Shown here piece by piece: positions 33,429-42,314 of a stretch of 64,000 nucleotides of DNA. The stretch is from Pseudomonas parafulva NBRC 16636 = DSM 17004 (GTDB lineage: Bacteria; Pseudomonadota; Gammaproteobacteria; Pseudomonadales; Pseudomonadaceae), in assembly GCF_000730645.1 (NCBI RefSeq), contig NZ_BBIU01000039.1:36571-100570 (forward strand), written 5' to 3'. The notes under the pieces are model-generated. The model had not been told where the DNA came from, made no database searches, and saw only the letters and a list, made by a program, of their open reading frames with translations. Each line of letters starts with the position of its first letter. Positions within the stretch are counted from its first letter, which is position 1. Both the position numbers and the translations under genes were made by a program.

Positions 33429-33923
33429 TCACCACCAGTACTTGCCGAAATTTTCAGGGTTGGCCCAGAACCGTGCATTGAGCCAGTCCGGTACCTGCTT
33501 GTAATCGTGTAGATCATAGGTGAACAGGCTCAGCACCTGTTGCTCGCAGCAGAATTTCTCGCTGGCCGACAGGGCCAGGGCGAAGAAGTCGGTATCTTGC
33601 CAGCCGCAGGCGGCAAGGTCTGCCAGCACCGCCACACGGCTGGCGTTGAGATTGCGGATGCCGCCCAGCAGTTCCAGCCCGGTTCGCTTGGGCAGGTGCT
33701 CCAGGCAATCCACCAGCAGCGCCAGGTCGAAACGCTGGGCGGCCAGTGCGGCAGGCAGTTGGCCGGGCGTGGCCGTGGCCAGGGTGACCTGCGGGTGCGC
33801 CTGAAGAAAGGCGTCCAGGGCAGGGAACCGGGTGCCCACCAGCAGCAGGCGTTGCGGGGTAAAGCGCTCGAGCAGTGCGGCCAGGGCCTGTTGCGGCGTA
33901 CGTTGCGAGAAACCGTCGGTCAT
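33429..33923 (-). CDS. DUF6231-like small protein, degenerate methyltransferase fold
   Basis: This 164-residue protein has the sequence pattern of a Rossmann-type methyltransferase remnant: RLLLVGTRFPALDAFLQ, then FDLALLVDCLEHLPKRTG like a motif IV region, but no clear glycine-rich SAM loop. It corresponds to a small Pseudomonas family I recall as DUF6231. The start at 33923 has GAGGA upstream. It is the first gene of the operon leading to ychJ, the LEA-type lipoprotein gene and the SEC-C gene. Confidence 0.7.
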   Translation of the reverse strand: MTDGFSQRTPQQALAALLERFTPQRLLLVGTRFPALDAFLQAHPQVTLATATPGQLPAALAAQRFDLALLVDCLEHLPKRTGLELLGGIRNLNASRVAVLADLAACGWQDTDFFALALSASEKFCCEQQVLSLFTYDLHDYKQVPDWLNARFWANPENFGKYWW

Positions 33924-34083
33924 TGCCAATCCTCTTTCATGTTGGCCAAGACTAGCGGGCCAGGGCGCGTCGGCAAAGGGCTGCATGCAAGCGCGATGGC
34001 CGATTGCTGGCAGGGTTGGCATGCACCGTCTTTACTCCCACAGGTCGGCGTTATGCCGGTTCCCACTAAGGAGAGGCGATGAG

Positions 34084-34788
34084 ATGAGCATAGTACGCAC
34101 AGCGGTACCCTTGATCCTGCTCACCAGCGTGCTGACGGGTTGCGCAGGGTTGCAGAAGACCGACTGGCCCAAGTGTGCGGCCGTCGGAGGCGTGGGCGGC
34201 GCAGCGCTGGGCGCCATCGAAAGCTCCAGCTGGGCTGGCTGGGGGGCACTGCTGGGCGGTGGCCTGGCAGCCGGTTATTGCTGGGCTCATGGTGACGGTG
34301 ACGAAGACGGTGATGGTGTGCCTGACAGCCGCGACAAGTGCCCAGGCACACCGCGTGGCGTGCAGGTGGACGCCAACGGCTGCCCCCCACCGCCACCGCA
34401 GCCTGAGGCGGTGGTGGTGGAAGAGGTGGTGGTGGCTAAGGAAGAGGTCATCGTCATCCGCGATGTGCACTTCGAATTTGATTCTGCGCGCCTGACGCCG
34501 GCCGACAAGCAACGCCTCAACACCATCGCCACCCGCCTGAAGCAGGAAGCGCCTTCCGCTCGCCTGAGCGTCAGCGGCCACACCGACAGCGTGGGCAGGG
34601 ACAGCTACAACCAGAAACTGTCGGAGCGCCGGGCCCATTCGGTGACCGACTACCTGGTTGAAAGCGGCATACCGCGCAGCAGCTTCGTGTCGATCGTGGG
34701 GGCCGGTGAGTCGCAGCCGGTTGCGGACAACGCCACTGCCGAAGGGCGTGCCATGAACCGCCGTACCGAAATCAAGATCGAGCGCTAG
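34084..34788 (+). CDS. OmpA-domain lipoprotein with a thrombospondin type 3-like calcium motif
   Basis: This 234-residue outer-membrane lipoprotein has a lipobox LTGC (C20), a glycine-rich segment (35-65), an Asp-rich calcium loop (HGDGDEDGDGVPDSRDKC), and a Val/Glu linker. A C-terminal OmpA-like domain (about 115-234, SGHTDSVGRDSYNQ and NRRTEIKIE) binds peptidoglycan. AAGGAGAGG precedes the ATG at 34084. Such proteins tether the outer membrane to the cell wall. It is divergent from the DUF6231-like gene. Confidence 0.93.
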   Translation: MSIVRTAVPLILLTSVLTGCAGLQKTDWPKCAAVGGVGGAALGAIESSSWAGWGALLGGGLAAGYCWAHGDGDEDGDGVPDSRDKCPGTPRGVQVDANGCPPPPPQPEAVVVEEVVVAKEEVIVIRDVHFEFDSARLTPADKQRLNTIATRLKQEAPSARLSVSGHTDSVGRDSYNQKLSERRAHSVTDYLVESGIPRSSFVSIVGAGESQPVADNATAEGRAMNRRTEIKIER

Positions 34789-34794
34789 CCCGTA

Positions 34795-34827
34795 GGCACC
34801 CGTGCCGCGTTCCGTGGCATGGGTGCC
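34795..34827 (+). terminator. Hairpin downstream of the OmpA-domain lipoprotein gene
   Basis: GGCACCCGTGCC (34795-34806) pairs with GGCATGGGTGCC (34816-34827) with one G-T pair. A second hairpin, CGCGCC/GGCGCG, follows at 34834-34849. There is no T-run, so termination is possible but weakly supported. Confidence 0.4.
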
Positions 34828-34932
34828 CGGTGTCGCGCCTGCTGGCGCGGCATTGGGGGTTGCAGTTAAGGTAGAGCCCTGGCGCGGTCGAGTCAGCCGT
34901 CCGGGGCTGACGCTCATCGATGGGGGCAAGGC

Positions 34933-35208
34933 ATGAAGTTCTTCCTGGGCCTGGGCAAGGTCCTCACAATCGCCTTCTGGGGTGTGGTGCTGTTCAATCA
35001 GATGGCACCGCAGCCCTTGCCGCTGAACCTCTTGATCAACGCGGCGGGCGGCCTGCTGCTGTGCCTGCACGTGCTTGAGGTCCTCTTTTTCAACGGTAGC
35101 CTGCGCGGGCGCAGCCACCGCTGGTTCGACCGCCTGCAAATCCTGTTGACCGGTATATTCCACGTCATGTCCATTCCCCGTGCGCAGGAGACGCCACGAA
35201 ATGCGTAA
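34933..35208 (+). CDS. DUF1145 family membrane protein
   Basis: This 91-residue protein has two membrane segments (about 5-25 and 30-52) with the family stretch LLINAAGGLLLCLHVLEVLFF. It has no known function. The ATG at 34933 lies 144 bp after the OmpA gene. It overlaps the start of the collagen-like gene by eight bases, so the two are translationally linked. Confidence 0.88.
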   Translation: MKFFLGLGKVLTIAFWGVVLFNQMAPQPLPLNLLINAAGGLLLCLHVLEVLFFNGSLRGRSHRWFDRLQILLTGIFHVMSIPRAQETPRNA

Positions 35209-35959
35209 TCTGATGTTGCTTGCCCTGCTGGCTACCCCCCTGGCGCAGGCCCAGAGCCTGGAGGTGGGCGCCAATTCCATGCTGCGCCTGCCGACCAAAT
35301 CGGCCAGCGTTCACCTGGACCAGCTACGGGTGGGCGACGGCGCTACCCTGATGTTGCCCGCCACCCTGGCCGAGTTGAAAGTGGACAGGCTGGAGCTCGG
35401 GCGTGACGCACGCATCGCCATTGCGCCGTCCGACAGCCCGTTGCTGATCGAGGCTGCCAATGCAAGCCTTGGGGCCGGCAGCGAGTTCAGTGCGCCGGGG
35501 GCTGCGGGCAGCTACCAGCGTGCGGCACGTTCTGGCCGTGGCCTGGACCTGAAACTGGCCGAAGTGGAAGCGGAGCAGTTGGCCATCGACGCCCGCGGTG
35601 GCGCAGGTGCGCCTGGTTATGCGGGGCTCGATGGTGCCAATGGGCAAGCGGGTGGTTGCACGTGGGGGCAGGCCAGCCGCGGTTTCAACGGCGACGATGG
35701 CGGTAACGGGCATGACGGGGCGCCTGGCGGGCGTGTGCGCCTGAGCGTGCCGCAAAGCTTCCCCCAGGAGCGCATTGTGGTGCGGCTCGATGGCGGTGCA
35801 CCGGGCAAGGCCGGCGACGCGGGCAAGGCGGGCAAAGGCGGTGCCAGCAAAGGTTGCCTGGTCTACCGCACCGCAGCGGGCGCCAGCGGGCGTGCTGGGC
35901 AAGCGGGCCAGCCGGGCCTGGCTGGCGCCGCCGGGGAGCTGATCCTGCAGCGGCTGTAA
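35201..35959 (+). CDS. Secreted protein with collagen-like Gly-X-Y segments
   Basis: This 252-residue protein has a signal peptide (1-18, cleavage after AQA). A beta-rich N-terminal part (20-130) follows, with repeated strands on the pattern of polymeric or carbohydrate-binding scaffolds. Gly-X-Y runs then lie at about 133-152, 198-214 and 226-245 (GRAGQAGQPGLAG). Two cysteines, C153 and C219, could form a disulfide. It has no lipobox or anchor. CAGGAG precedes the ATG at 35201, inside the end of the DUF1145 gene. Collagen-like tracts in bacteria form surface or secreted rods; whether these short runs trimerise is unknown. Confidence 0.8.
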   Translation: MRNLMLLALLATPLAQAQSLEVGANSMLRLPTKSASVHLDQLRVGDGATLMLPATLAELKVDRLELGRDARIAIAPSDSPLLIEAANASLGAGSEFSAPGAAGSYQRAARSGRGLDLKLAEVEAEQLAIDARGGAGAPGYAGLDGANGQAGGCTWGQASRGFNGDDGGNGHDGAPGGRVRLSVPQSFPQERIVVRLDGGAPGKAGDAGKAGKGGASKGCLVYRTAAGASGRAGQAGQPGLAGAAGELILQRL

Positions 35960-35971
35960 CCGGCGCCGGGC

Positions 35972-36436
35972 TCAGGGCATCAGGCGGGCGCTGGCCACTG
36001 CCACCACGGCGAGGCCCAGCAACAGGTTCACGCCCACCATCCGCCTGATCCGCCCCAGCACCGCTGCACCGGCGGCCCAGTCCTGGGCCTGCACAGCGGT
36101 TTTGAGCTCCGGCAGCAGCAGGACCTGTATACGCAGAAACAGGGCGAACATGACGATGCCGCCGCCCATCATCGCTTGAATGTAGCGAGGGGCAGTTTCG
36201 AAGCCGTTGAAGCGCATGTGCAACATGCCGACACCTGTTATCGCCAAAACCACCACAGCCACCCAGACCCAGCCGAAGAACCGTCGGAAAACTTCCACCC
36301 ACAGGCGCAGCCGCGCAGGCCCTTCCAGGGCTGCAACCGTTGCAGGGCGCAGCACCAGCCAGGCGAAGAACATGCCGCCGACCCATATCAGGGCAGCCAG
36401 AACATGCAATGTGTAGGGCAGGGCAAAGGCGGCCAT
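35972..36436 (-). CDS. CopD-domain integral membrane protein
   Basis: This 154-residue protein has four membrane segments, with conserved histidine in LHVLAALIWVGGMFFAW near the N-terminus, as in CopD-type proteins. GGAG sits six bases before the ATG at 36436, so that start was preferred to one four codons upstream. The family has been linked to copper uptake or haem handling. No other copper genes adjoin it, so the role is open. Confidence 0.85.
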   Translation of the reverse strand: MAAFALPYTLHVLAALIWVGGMFFAWLVLRPATVAALEGPARLRLWVEVFRRFFGWVWVAVVVLAITGVGMLHMRFNGFETAPRYIQAMMGGGIVMFALFLRIQVLLLPELKTAVQAQDWAAGAAVLGRIRRMVGVNLLLGLAVVAVASARLMP

Positions 36437-36534
36437 CCGGATCTCCATGCGGCATAAAGGGCAAGAGCGGGGTATGATAGCCGCCCAATGCGCAACACTG
36501 AAAATATATCCAGCCCTCCGGGCGCCTGCAGACC

Positions 36535-38679
36535 ATGATCAGCAACGAACTCAAAGCCACCATCCAGGGCGCCTATACGCGTTTTCTCGAAGCCAAGAGC
36601 CTCAAGCCACGCTACGGTCAGCGCCTGATGATCGCCGAAGTGGCCAAGGTCCTCGGCGACATCGCCTGCGACGATGAAGGCCGCCGTGCCGGCGAGCCTG
36701 CCGTCGTGGCCGTGGAAGCGGGTACAGGTACCGGCAAAACAGTTGCCTATAGCCTCGCGGCCATTCCGGCAGCCAAGGCGGCCGGCAAGCGCCTGGTCAT
36801 CGCTACCGCCACCGTGGCGCTGCAGGAGCAGATCGTCTTCAAGGACCTGCCCGACCTCATGCGCAACAGCGGGCTGAACTTCAGCTTCGCCCTGGCCAAG
36901 GGGCGTGGTCGCTACCTGTGCCTGTCCAAGCTGGACATCCTGGTGCAAGAGGGCCACGCACAGACATCCCAGGCCCAGTTGCTCGAAGAAGAAGGCTTTC
37001 GTATCGACGTTGATGAGCGCAGTCTGAAGCTGTTCAACAGCATGATCGAGAAGCTGGCCGGCAACCGCTGGGATGGCGACCGCGACAGCTGGCCCGAAAC
37101 CTTGGAAGACGAAGACTGGGCGCGGCTGACCACCGACCACAGCCAGTGCACCGGCCGCCACTGCCCCAATTTCCAGCAGTGCGTCTTCTACAAGGCGCGC
37201 GAGGGCATGGGCAAGGTGGATGTCATCGTCACCAACCATGACATGGTCCTGGCCGACCTGGCGCTGGGCGGCGGCGCGGTGCTACCTGCCCCGCGCGACA
37301 CCCTTTACGTGTTCGACGAAGGCCACCACCTGCCCGATAAGGCCATCGGCCACTTTGCCCATTATTCGCGCCTGCGCTCCACCGCCGACTGGCTGGAACA
37401 GACGGCCAAGAACCTGACCAAGCTGCTGGCCCAGCACCCGCTGCCGGGCGATCTGGGCAAGTTGATCGAGCAGGTGCCCGAGCTTGCCCGGGAAATCCGC
37501 ACCCAGCAGCAGTTCATGTTCACCCTGTGCGAACAGGTTGCCGACTTCCGCCCAGGCGAAGATAACGAAGGGCGCGAGCGCCCGCGTTATCGGTTCCCGG
37601 GTGGGGTGGTGCCGGAGCAGATCCGTGAGGTGGGGGTGGAGCTGAAAAAGGGCTTCAGCCGCCTCAACGACCTGTTCACTCGCCTGACTGACCTGCTCAA
37701 GGAAGGCATGGGGGGGGAGGTGAGCATCGGCATTGCCAGTCACCAGGCCGAAGAGTGGTACCCGCTGTTCGGCAGCCTGCAAACCCGGGCCCAGGGCAAC
37801 TGGGAACTGTGGACGGCGTTCACCGCCGAAGATCCGGAGGACAGCCCGCCGATGGCGCGCTGGCTGACCCTGGCCGAAACCGGTGCGCTGTTCGATATCG
37901 AGGTCAACGCCAGCCCCATCCTGGCGGCCGAGATGCTGCGCCGCAACCTGTGGAACGTCGCCCATGGCGCACTGGTCACTTCGGCGACGCTGACTGCGCT
38001 GGGCAAGTTCGACCGCTTCCGCATGCGTTCCGGGTTGCCACGCGACGCCGTCAGTTGCGTGGTGCCCAGCCCGTTCGTGCATGGCGATGCCGGCCTGCTG
38101 CGGGTGCCGGACCTCAAGGCCGACCCCCGGGATGCCGCGGCCCACACCGCCGCCATCATCCGTGAACTGCCCAACATCGTCGAAGACGCGCGCGGCGCGC
38201 TGGTGCTGTTCTCTTCCCGCAAACAGATGCAGGACGTGTTCGATGGCCTGGACCGGGACTGGCGCAAGCTGGTGCTCATCCAGGGCAACCTGTCCAAGCA
38301 GGAAACCCTCAACAAGCACAAGGCGCGGGTCGACGACGGCCAGCACAGCGTGCTATTCGGCCTGGCCAGCTTCGCCGAAGGGGTGGACTTGCCGGGCGCC
38401 TATTGCGAGCACGTGGTTATTGCCAAGATCCCGTTCGCTGTACCGGATGACCCGGTCGAGGCTGCCCTGGCGGAGTGGATCGAGGCCCGTGGCGGCAACC
38501 CGTTCATGGAAATCGCCGTACCCGATGCGTCTTTGCGCCTGATCCAGGCCTGCGGCCGGTTGCTGCGCACTGAACAGGACCGCGGCATCATCACCTTGCT
38601 TGACCGGCGCCTGGTTACCCAGCGCTATGGCAAGGCTATTCTCAATGCGCTGCCGCCGTTCAGGCGGGAGATTTGCTGA
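36535..38679 (+). CDS. dinG: ATP-dependent DNA helicase DinG
   Basis: This 714-residue XPD-like SF2 helicase has Walker A EAGTGTGKT (61-69), a 4Fe-4S cluster set C129, C205, C210 and C216, the DEAH-type box DEGH in VFDEGHHL, and motif VI QACGRLLRTEQD. It unwinds 5'-to-3', resolving R-loops and forked DNA. No SOS box was seen upstream by eye. A TATGAT hexamer at 36473-36478 may be its -10. Confidence 0.96.
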   Translation: MISNELKATIQGAYTRFLEAKSLKPRYGQRLMIAEVAKVLGDIACDDEGRRAGEPAVVAVEAGTGTGKTVAYSLAAIPAAKAAGKRLVIATATVALQEQIVFKDLPDLMRNSGLNFSFALAKGRGRYLCLSKLDILVQEGHAQTSQAQLLEEEGFRIDVDERSLKLFNSMIEKLAGNRWDGDRDSWPETLEDEDWARLTTDHSQCTGRHCPNFQQCVFYKAREGMGKVDVIVTNHDMVLADLALGGGAVLPAPRDTLYVFDEGHHLPDKAIGHFAHYSRLRSTADWLEQTAKNLTKLLAQHPLPGDLGKLIEQVPELAREIRTQQQFMFTLCEQVADFRPGEDNEGRERPRYRFPGGVVPEQIREVGVELKKGFSRLNDLFTRLTDLLKEGMGGEVSIGIASHQAEEWYPLFGSLQTRAQGNWELWTAFTAEDPEDSPPMARWLTLAETGALFDIEVNASPILAAEMLRRNLWNVAHGALVTSATLTALGKFDRFRMRSGLPRDAVSCVVPSPFVHGDAGLLRVPDLKADPRDAAAHTAAIIRELPNIVEDARGALVLFSSRKQMQDVFDGLDRDWRKLVLIQGNLSKQETLNKHKARVDDGQHSVLFGLASFAEGVDLPGAYCEHVVIAKIPFAVPDDPVEAALAEWIEARGGNPFMEIAVPDASLRLIQACGRLLRTEQDRGIITLLDRRLVTQRYGKAILNALPPFRREIC

Positions 38680-38759
38680 CAGCTGGAGCACTTGCGCCGG
38701 CACGTTGTCCATTTACTCAGTCGTGGGCCATGAGGGCCCTGAAGGAGAGCCCCATCCCT

Positions 38760-40997
38760 ATGGTCCGCCGCACCCTGCCTGCTGTTTTCGCCCTGTTGTT
38801 CAGTTCGCCTTTACTGGCGGGGCAGCAGACGCTGTTCAGTTTCGTGCGCCCGGCCTCGGTGGTGAATGTTGCGACGGTGGACGCCGGCCTGCCGCAGTAC
38901 AACGCCGAGCAGACGGCGGGCGGTGAGGTGTTGCGGCGGGTGGTATTCAACCCGGCCGAGCGGCCGACCCTGCGCTTGAGCCCGCAGAGCGGCGTGTGGG
39001 ACTGGTCCGCCGGGCGCTGGCTGACGTTGCGCCTGCAAAGTGGCATGGATTGGGCGCTGACTGTGGATGTGACCGTGCAGGGCAGCGATGGCCGTACGCT
39101 CACGAGCAGGGTTGACCTGCCCGCAGGGCCTGCGCAAACCGTGATGGTGCCGCTGGCCGCCAGCTCGCCATCGAGCCAGGGTATGCGCGCCGGCCCGCCC
39201 ATGCCGTGGAGCTTTGGCGGCCAGCGCCTGCTGCTGGCCAGCAGTGCTGGCGCACTCGACCTCAAGCAGGTGGCGTCGGTCAGCCTGAGCATTCCCGGCC
39301 CCAAGGTGGCCCAGAGCCTGTTGATCGAGCGCGTCGGCATTCAGGATGACGACCAGGCGTATCAGGCAGCCTACCGTGACCTGATCGACAGCTATGGGCA
39401 GTCCACCCGCGCCAACTGGCCAGAAAAGGTCGCCAACGACGACCAGCTCAAGGCAGCCGATGGCCGTGAACAGCAGCAGTTGAAGGCCTGGCTGGCAGAG
39501 CGTGGCAAGCAGCCACTGGATGATTTCGGCGGGCTGATGGCGGGGCAGGCGTTTGAGGCCAAAGGTTTTTTCCGCACTGAAAAACGCGATGGGCGCTGGT
39601 ACCTGGTAACGCCGCAAGGCCACCCGTTCTATTCGCTGGGCGTCAACGCCGTGGCTGCGGACGGCGGGCGAACCTATGTGCAGGGCCGTGAGGGCATGTT
39701 CAAGGGCTTGCCTGAGGCCGGCAGCATGCTTGCCGCCTTCTATGGCGAAGGCAACAACGACGATGGCAATGCATCTTCAGCGGGGCGCAATTTCAAGAAA
39801 GGGCGCTGGTTCGACTTTTACGCGGCCAACCTGCAACGCACTTATGGCAAGCCGTGCCCGCCCACCGGGCCTGAGCAACCGGCCAACTGCCCACCCGCCG
39901 CACGGGATGCTGCCCGCTGGCAGGGCCATGCACTGGACCGGCTCCAGGCATGGGGCTTCAACACCCTGGGCAACTGGAGCGACCCGGCGTTGATCGAGGC
40001 CGAGCGCATGCCTTATACCCTGCCGCTGTCGATCGTTGGGGATTACGCCAGCATCAGCACCGGCATGGACTGGTGGGGCAGCATGCCGGACCCGTTCGAC
40101 CCCCGTTTCGCCATGGCCACCGAGCGTGCGGTCGCCATCGCTGCCCGGGATCACCGCGACGACCCTTGGCTGGTCGGCTACTTCGCCGACAACGAGCTGG
40201 CCTGGGCAGCCCCCGGCGCCGACCCCAAAGCACGCTATGGGCTGGCCTACGGCACCTTGCGCCTGACCACCGACGTGCCGGCCAAGCGTGCGTTTCTCAA
40301 GCAGTTGCGCGACAAGTACCGCAACCAGGAGGGCCTGTCCAAGGCATGGGGCATTGAGTTGAGCGCCTGGGAACTGATGGAAGACCCGGGTTTCGAGGGG
40401 CCGTTGCCCAGCCCGGAGCACCCGGAAATCGAGCGTGACTACCAGTACTTCCAGCAGGTATTTGCCGAAACCTACTTCAAGACCATTTCCGACTCGTTGA
40501 AATGGCACGCGCCCAACCACCTGTTGCTGGGCGGCCGTTTTGCGGTGAGTACACCCGAGGCGGTGAAAGCCTGTGCCGAGTTCTGCGACGTGCTCAGCTT
40601 CAATTTCTATACGCTCCAGCCGCAGGATGGTTACGACTTCGCCCGCCTGGCCGAGCTGGACAAGCCGGTACTGGTGTCGGAATTCCAGTTCGGCTCGCGT
40701 GATCGCGGCCCATTCTGGCCAGGCCCGCTGGAGGTGGTACGCGAAGAGGACCGCGGGCCCGCCTACGGTCGTTTCCTCAAGGCCGCCCTCAGCCAGCCGA
40801 TGATCGTGGGCGCACACTGGTTCCAGTACCTGGACCAGCCCGCCAGCGGGCGGCTGCTTGATGGTGAAAACGGTCATCTGGGGTTGGTCGCCATTACCGA
40901 CGTGGCCTACGCGGGCTTCGTCGAGGCGGCGCGCAGGAGCAACCTGGAGGCCTTGGCTCAGTTGCGTGGGCACCTGGAGAAACCCAAGGCGCAGTGA
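38760..40997 (+). CDS. Secreted GH50-like glycoside hydrolase (beta-agarase/galactosidase family)
   Basis: This 745-residue protein has a signal peptide (1-20) and an N-terminal carbohydrate-binding-like beta-domain (25-190). A TIM-barrel follows, starting at FFRTEKRDGRWYLVTPQGHPFYSLGVN. The likely acid/base is E479 in DNELAW and the nucleophile E641 in VSEFQFGS, as in GH50 and related clans. Family members cut agarose or galactans. For this presumably soil or plant-associated organism the substrate is more likely another galactoside. GAAGGAG lies 12 bp upstream of the start. It stands directly after dinG with no sugar transporter gene near. Confidence 0.8.
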   Translation: MVRRTLPAVFALLFSSPLLAGQQTLFSFVRPASVVNVATVDAGLPQYNAEQTAGGEVLRRVVFNPAERPTLRLSPQSGVWDWSAGRWLTLRLQSGMDWALTVDVTVQGSDGRTLTSRVDLPAGPAQTVMVPLAASSPSSQGMRAGPPMPWSFGGQRLLLASSAGALDLKQVASVSLSIPGPKVAQSLLIERVGIQDDDQAYQAAYRDLIDSYGQSTRANWPEKVANDDQLKAADGREQQQLKAWLAERGKQPLDDFGGLMAGQAFEAKGFFRTEKRDGRWYLVTPQGHPFYSLGVNAVAADGGRTYVQGREGMFKGLPEAGSMLAAFYGEGNNDDGNASSAGRNFKKGRWFDFYAANLQRTYGKPCPPTGPEQPANCPPAARDAARWQGHALDRLQAWGFNTLGNWSDPALIEAERMPYTLPLSIVGDYASISTGMDWWGSMPDPFDPRFAMATERAVAIAARDHRDDPWLVGYFADNELAWAAPGADPKARYGLAYGTLRLTTDVPAKRAFLKQLRDKYRNQEGLSKAWGIELSAWELMEDPGFEGPLPSPEHPEIERDYQYFQQVFAETYFKTISDSLKWHAPNHLLLGGRFAVSTPEAVKACAEFCDVLSFNFYTLQPQDGYDFARLAELDKPVLVSEFQFGSRDRGPFWPGPLEVVREEDRGPAYGRFLKAALSQPMIVGAHWFQYLDQPASGRLLDGENGHLGLVAITDVAYAGFVEAARRSNLEALAQLRGHLEKPKAQ

Positions 40998-41069
40998 CCG
41001 GTTTGCAAAACGCCCAACTACTGAAACAATGCACGCCATTTTCGCGATGTGCCGTACGGAGAACAGCGG

Positions 41070-42215
41070 GTGCAGATCCAGGGTCACTATGAACTGAAGT
41101 TCGAAGCGGTGCGCGAGGCGTTCGCCGCCCTGTTCGACGACCCCCAGGAGCGGGGCGCCGCGCTGTGCATCCAGGTGGGTGGCGAGACGGTCGTGGACCT
41201 GTGGGCGGGCACTGCCGACCGGGACGGGCAGCAGGCCTGGCACAGCGACACCATCGCCAACCTGTTTTCATGCACCAAGGCCTTCACCGCTGTCACGGCC
41301 TTGCAGTTGGTGGGCGAGGGCAAGCTCGACCTGGATGCACCGGTCGCCCATTACTGGCCTGAATTTGCCCAGGCTGGCAAGCAGGCGATTACCCTGCGCC
41401 AATTGCTCAGCCACCGGGCCGGGCTGCCTGCTATCCGTGAGGTGCTGCCTGCCGAGGCGCTGTACGACTGGCAGGCCATGGTCGATGTGCTGGCCAGAGA
41501 GGAGCCCTGGTGGGTGCCGGGTACCGAGCATGGCTATGCGGCCATTACCTACGGGTGGCTGATCGGTGAACTGATCCGCCGCGCAGACGGGCGCGCACCG
41601 GGTGATTCGATCGTGGCGCGCACGGCTCGCCCCCTGGGCCTGGATTTCCATGTTGGCCTGGATGACCAGGAATTCGAGCGGGTGGCCCACATCGCCCGAG
41701 GCAAGGGCAACCCGGGCGACGAAGCGGCGCAGCGGCTGCTGCAGGTAACCCTGCGCGAACCCCACGCGTTGTCGACCCGCGCCTTTACCAACCCCCCGGC
41801 CATCCTTACCAGTACCAACAAGCCGGAATGGCGGCGCATGCAGCAGCCGGCCGCCAACGGCCACGGTAACGCACGAAGCCTTGCCGGGTTCTATGCAGGC
41901 TTGCTGGACGGCAGCCTGCTGGAGTCCGAGTTGCTTGACGAGCTTACCCGCCAGCACAGCCTGGGCCAGGACCGCACCCTGCTGACCCAGACGCGCTTTG
42001 GCCTGGGCTGCATGCTCGATCAGCCCCAGGTGGCCAACGCCACCTTCGGCCTGGGTGCCCGCGCCTTTGGCCACCCGGGTGCCGGCGGCTCGGTGGGGTT
42101 TGCCGACCCTGAACATGATGTAGCCTTCGGGTTCGTCGTCAACACCCTGGGGCCCTATGTGTTGATGGACCCGCGGGCGCAGAAACTGGTGCGGGTACTT
42201 GCGCAATGCCTTTGA
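41070..42215 (+). CDS. Serine hydrolase, class C beta-lactamase fold (EstB-like esterase)
   Basis: This 381-residue protein has the SxxK nucleophile S67-C-T-K70, a candidate catalytic tyrosine Y156 in EHGYAAITYGWLIGE, and a third motif HPGAGGS. These are the residues of family VIII esterases and AmpC-like enzymes. It has no signal peptide, so it is cytoplasmic and more likely an esterase than a drug-hydrolysing lactamase. The GTG at 41070 was chosen because CGGAGA lies at the right distance upstream. Confidence 0.88.
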   Translation: MQIQGHYELKFEAVREAFAALFDDPQERGAALCIQVGGETVVDLWAGTADRDGQQAWHSDTIANLFSCTKAFTAVTALQLVGEGKLDLDAPVAHYWPEFAQAGKQAITLRQLLSHRAGLPAIREVLPAEALYDWQAMVDVLAREEPWWVPGTEHGYAAITYGWLIGELIRRADGRAPGDSIVARTARPLGLDFHVGLDDQEFERVAHIARGKGNPGDEAAQRLLQVTLREPHALSTRAFTNPPAILTSTNKPEWRRMQQPAANGHGNARSLAGFYAGLLDGSLLESELLDELTRQHSLGQDRTLLTQTRFGLGCMLDQPQVANATFGLGARAFGHPGAGGSVGFADPEHDVAFGFVVNTLGPYVLMDPRAQKLVRVLAQCL

Positions 42216-42314
42216 TCGGGTAATGCGAGTATTGCCCAGGCTCTTTGACTATCCTCAATGCCAATGCCTGAAGAGTGTGGGCAAAATTTCTTTCTAATTC
42301 ATGGTGTATCGCTG

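Noticed and set aside
34066..35298. Long minus-strand open frame of 410 codons
   Set aside because: It lies opposite the OmpA-domain lipoprotein and DUF1145 genes. Its translation is His/Arg-rich with no domain, the usual mirror frame of GC-rich coding DNA.
41070..42215. AmpC-type beta-lactamase
   Set aside because: It has SxxK and Tyr motifs but no signal peptide, and the third motif is HPGAGGS rather than KTG. An esterase is the better call.
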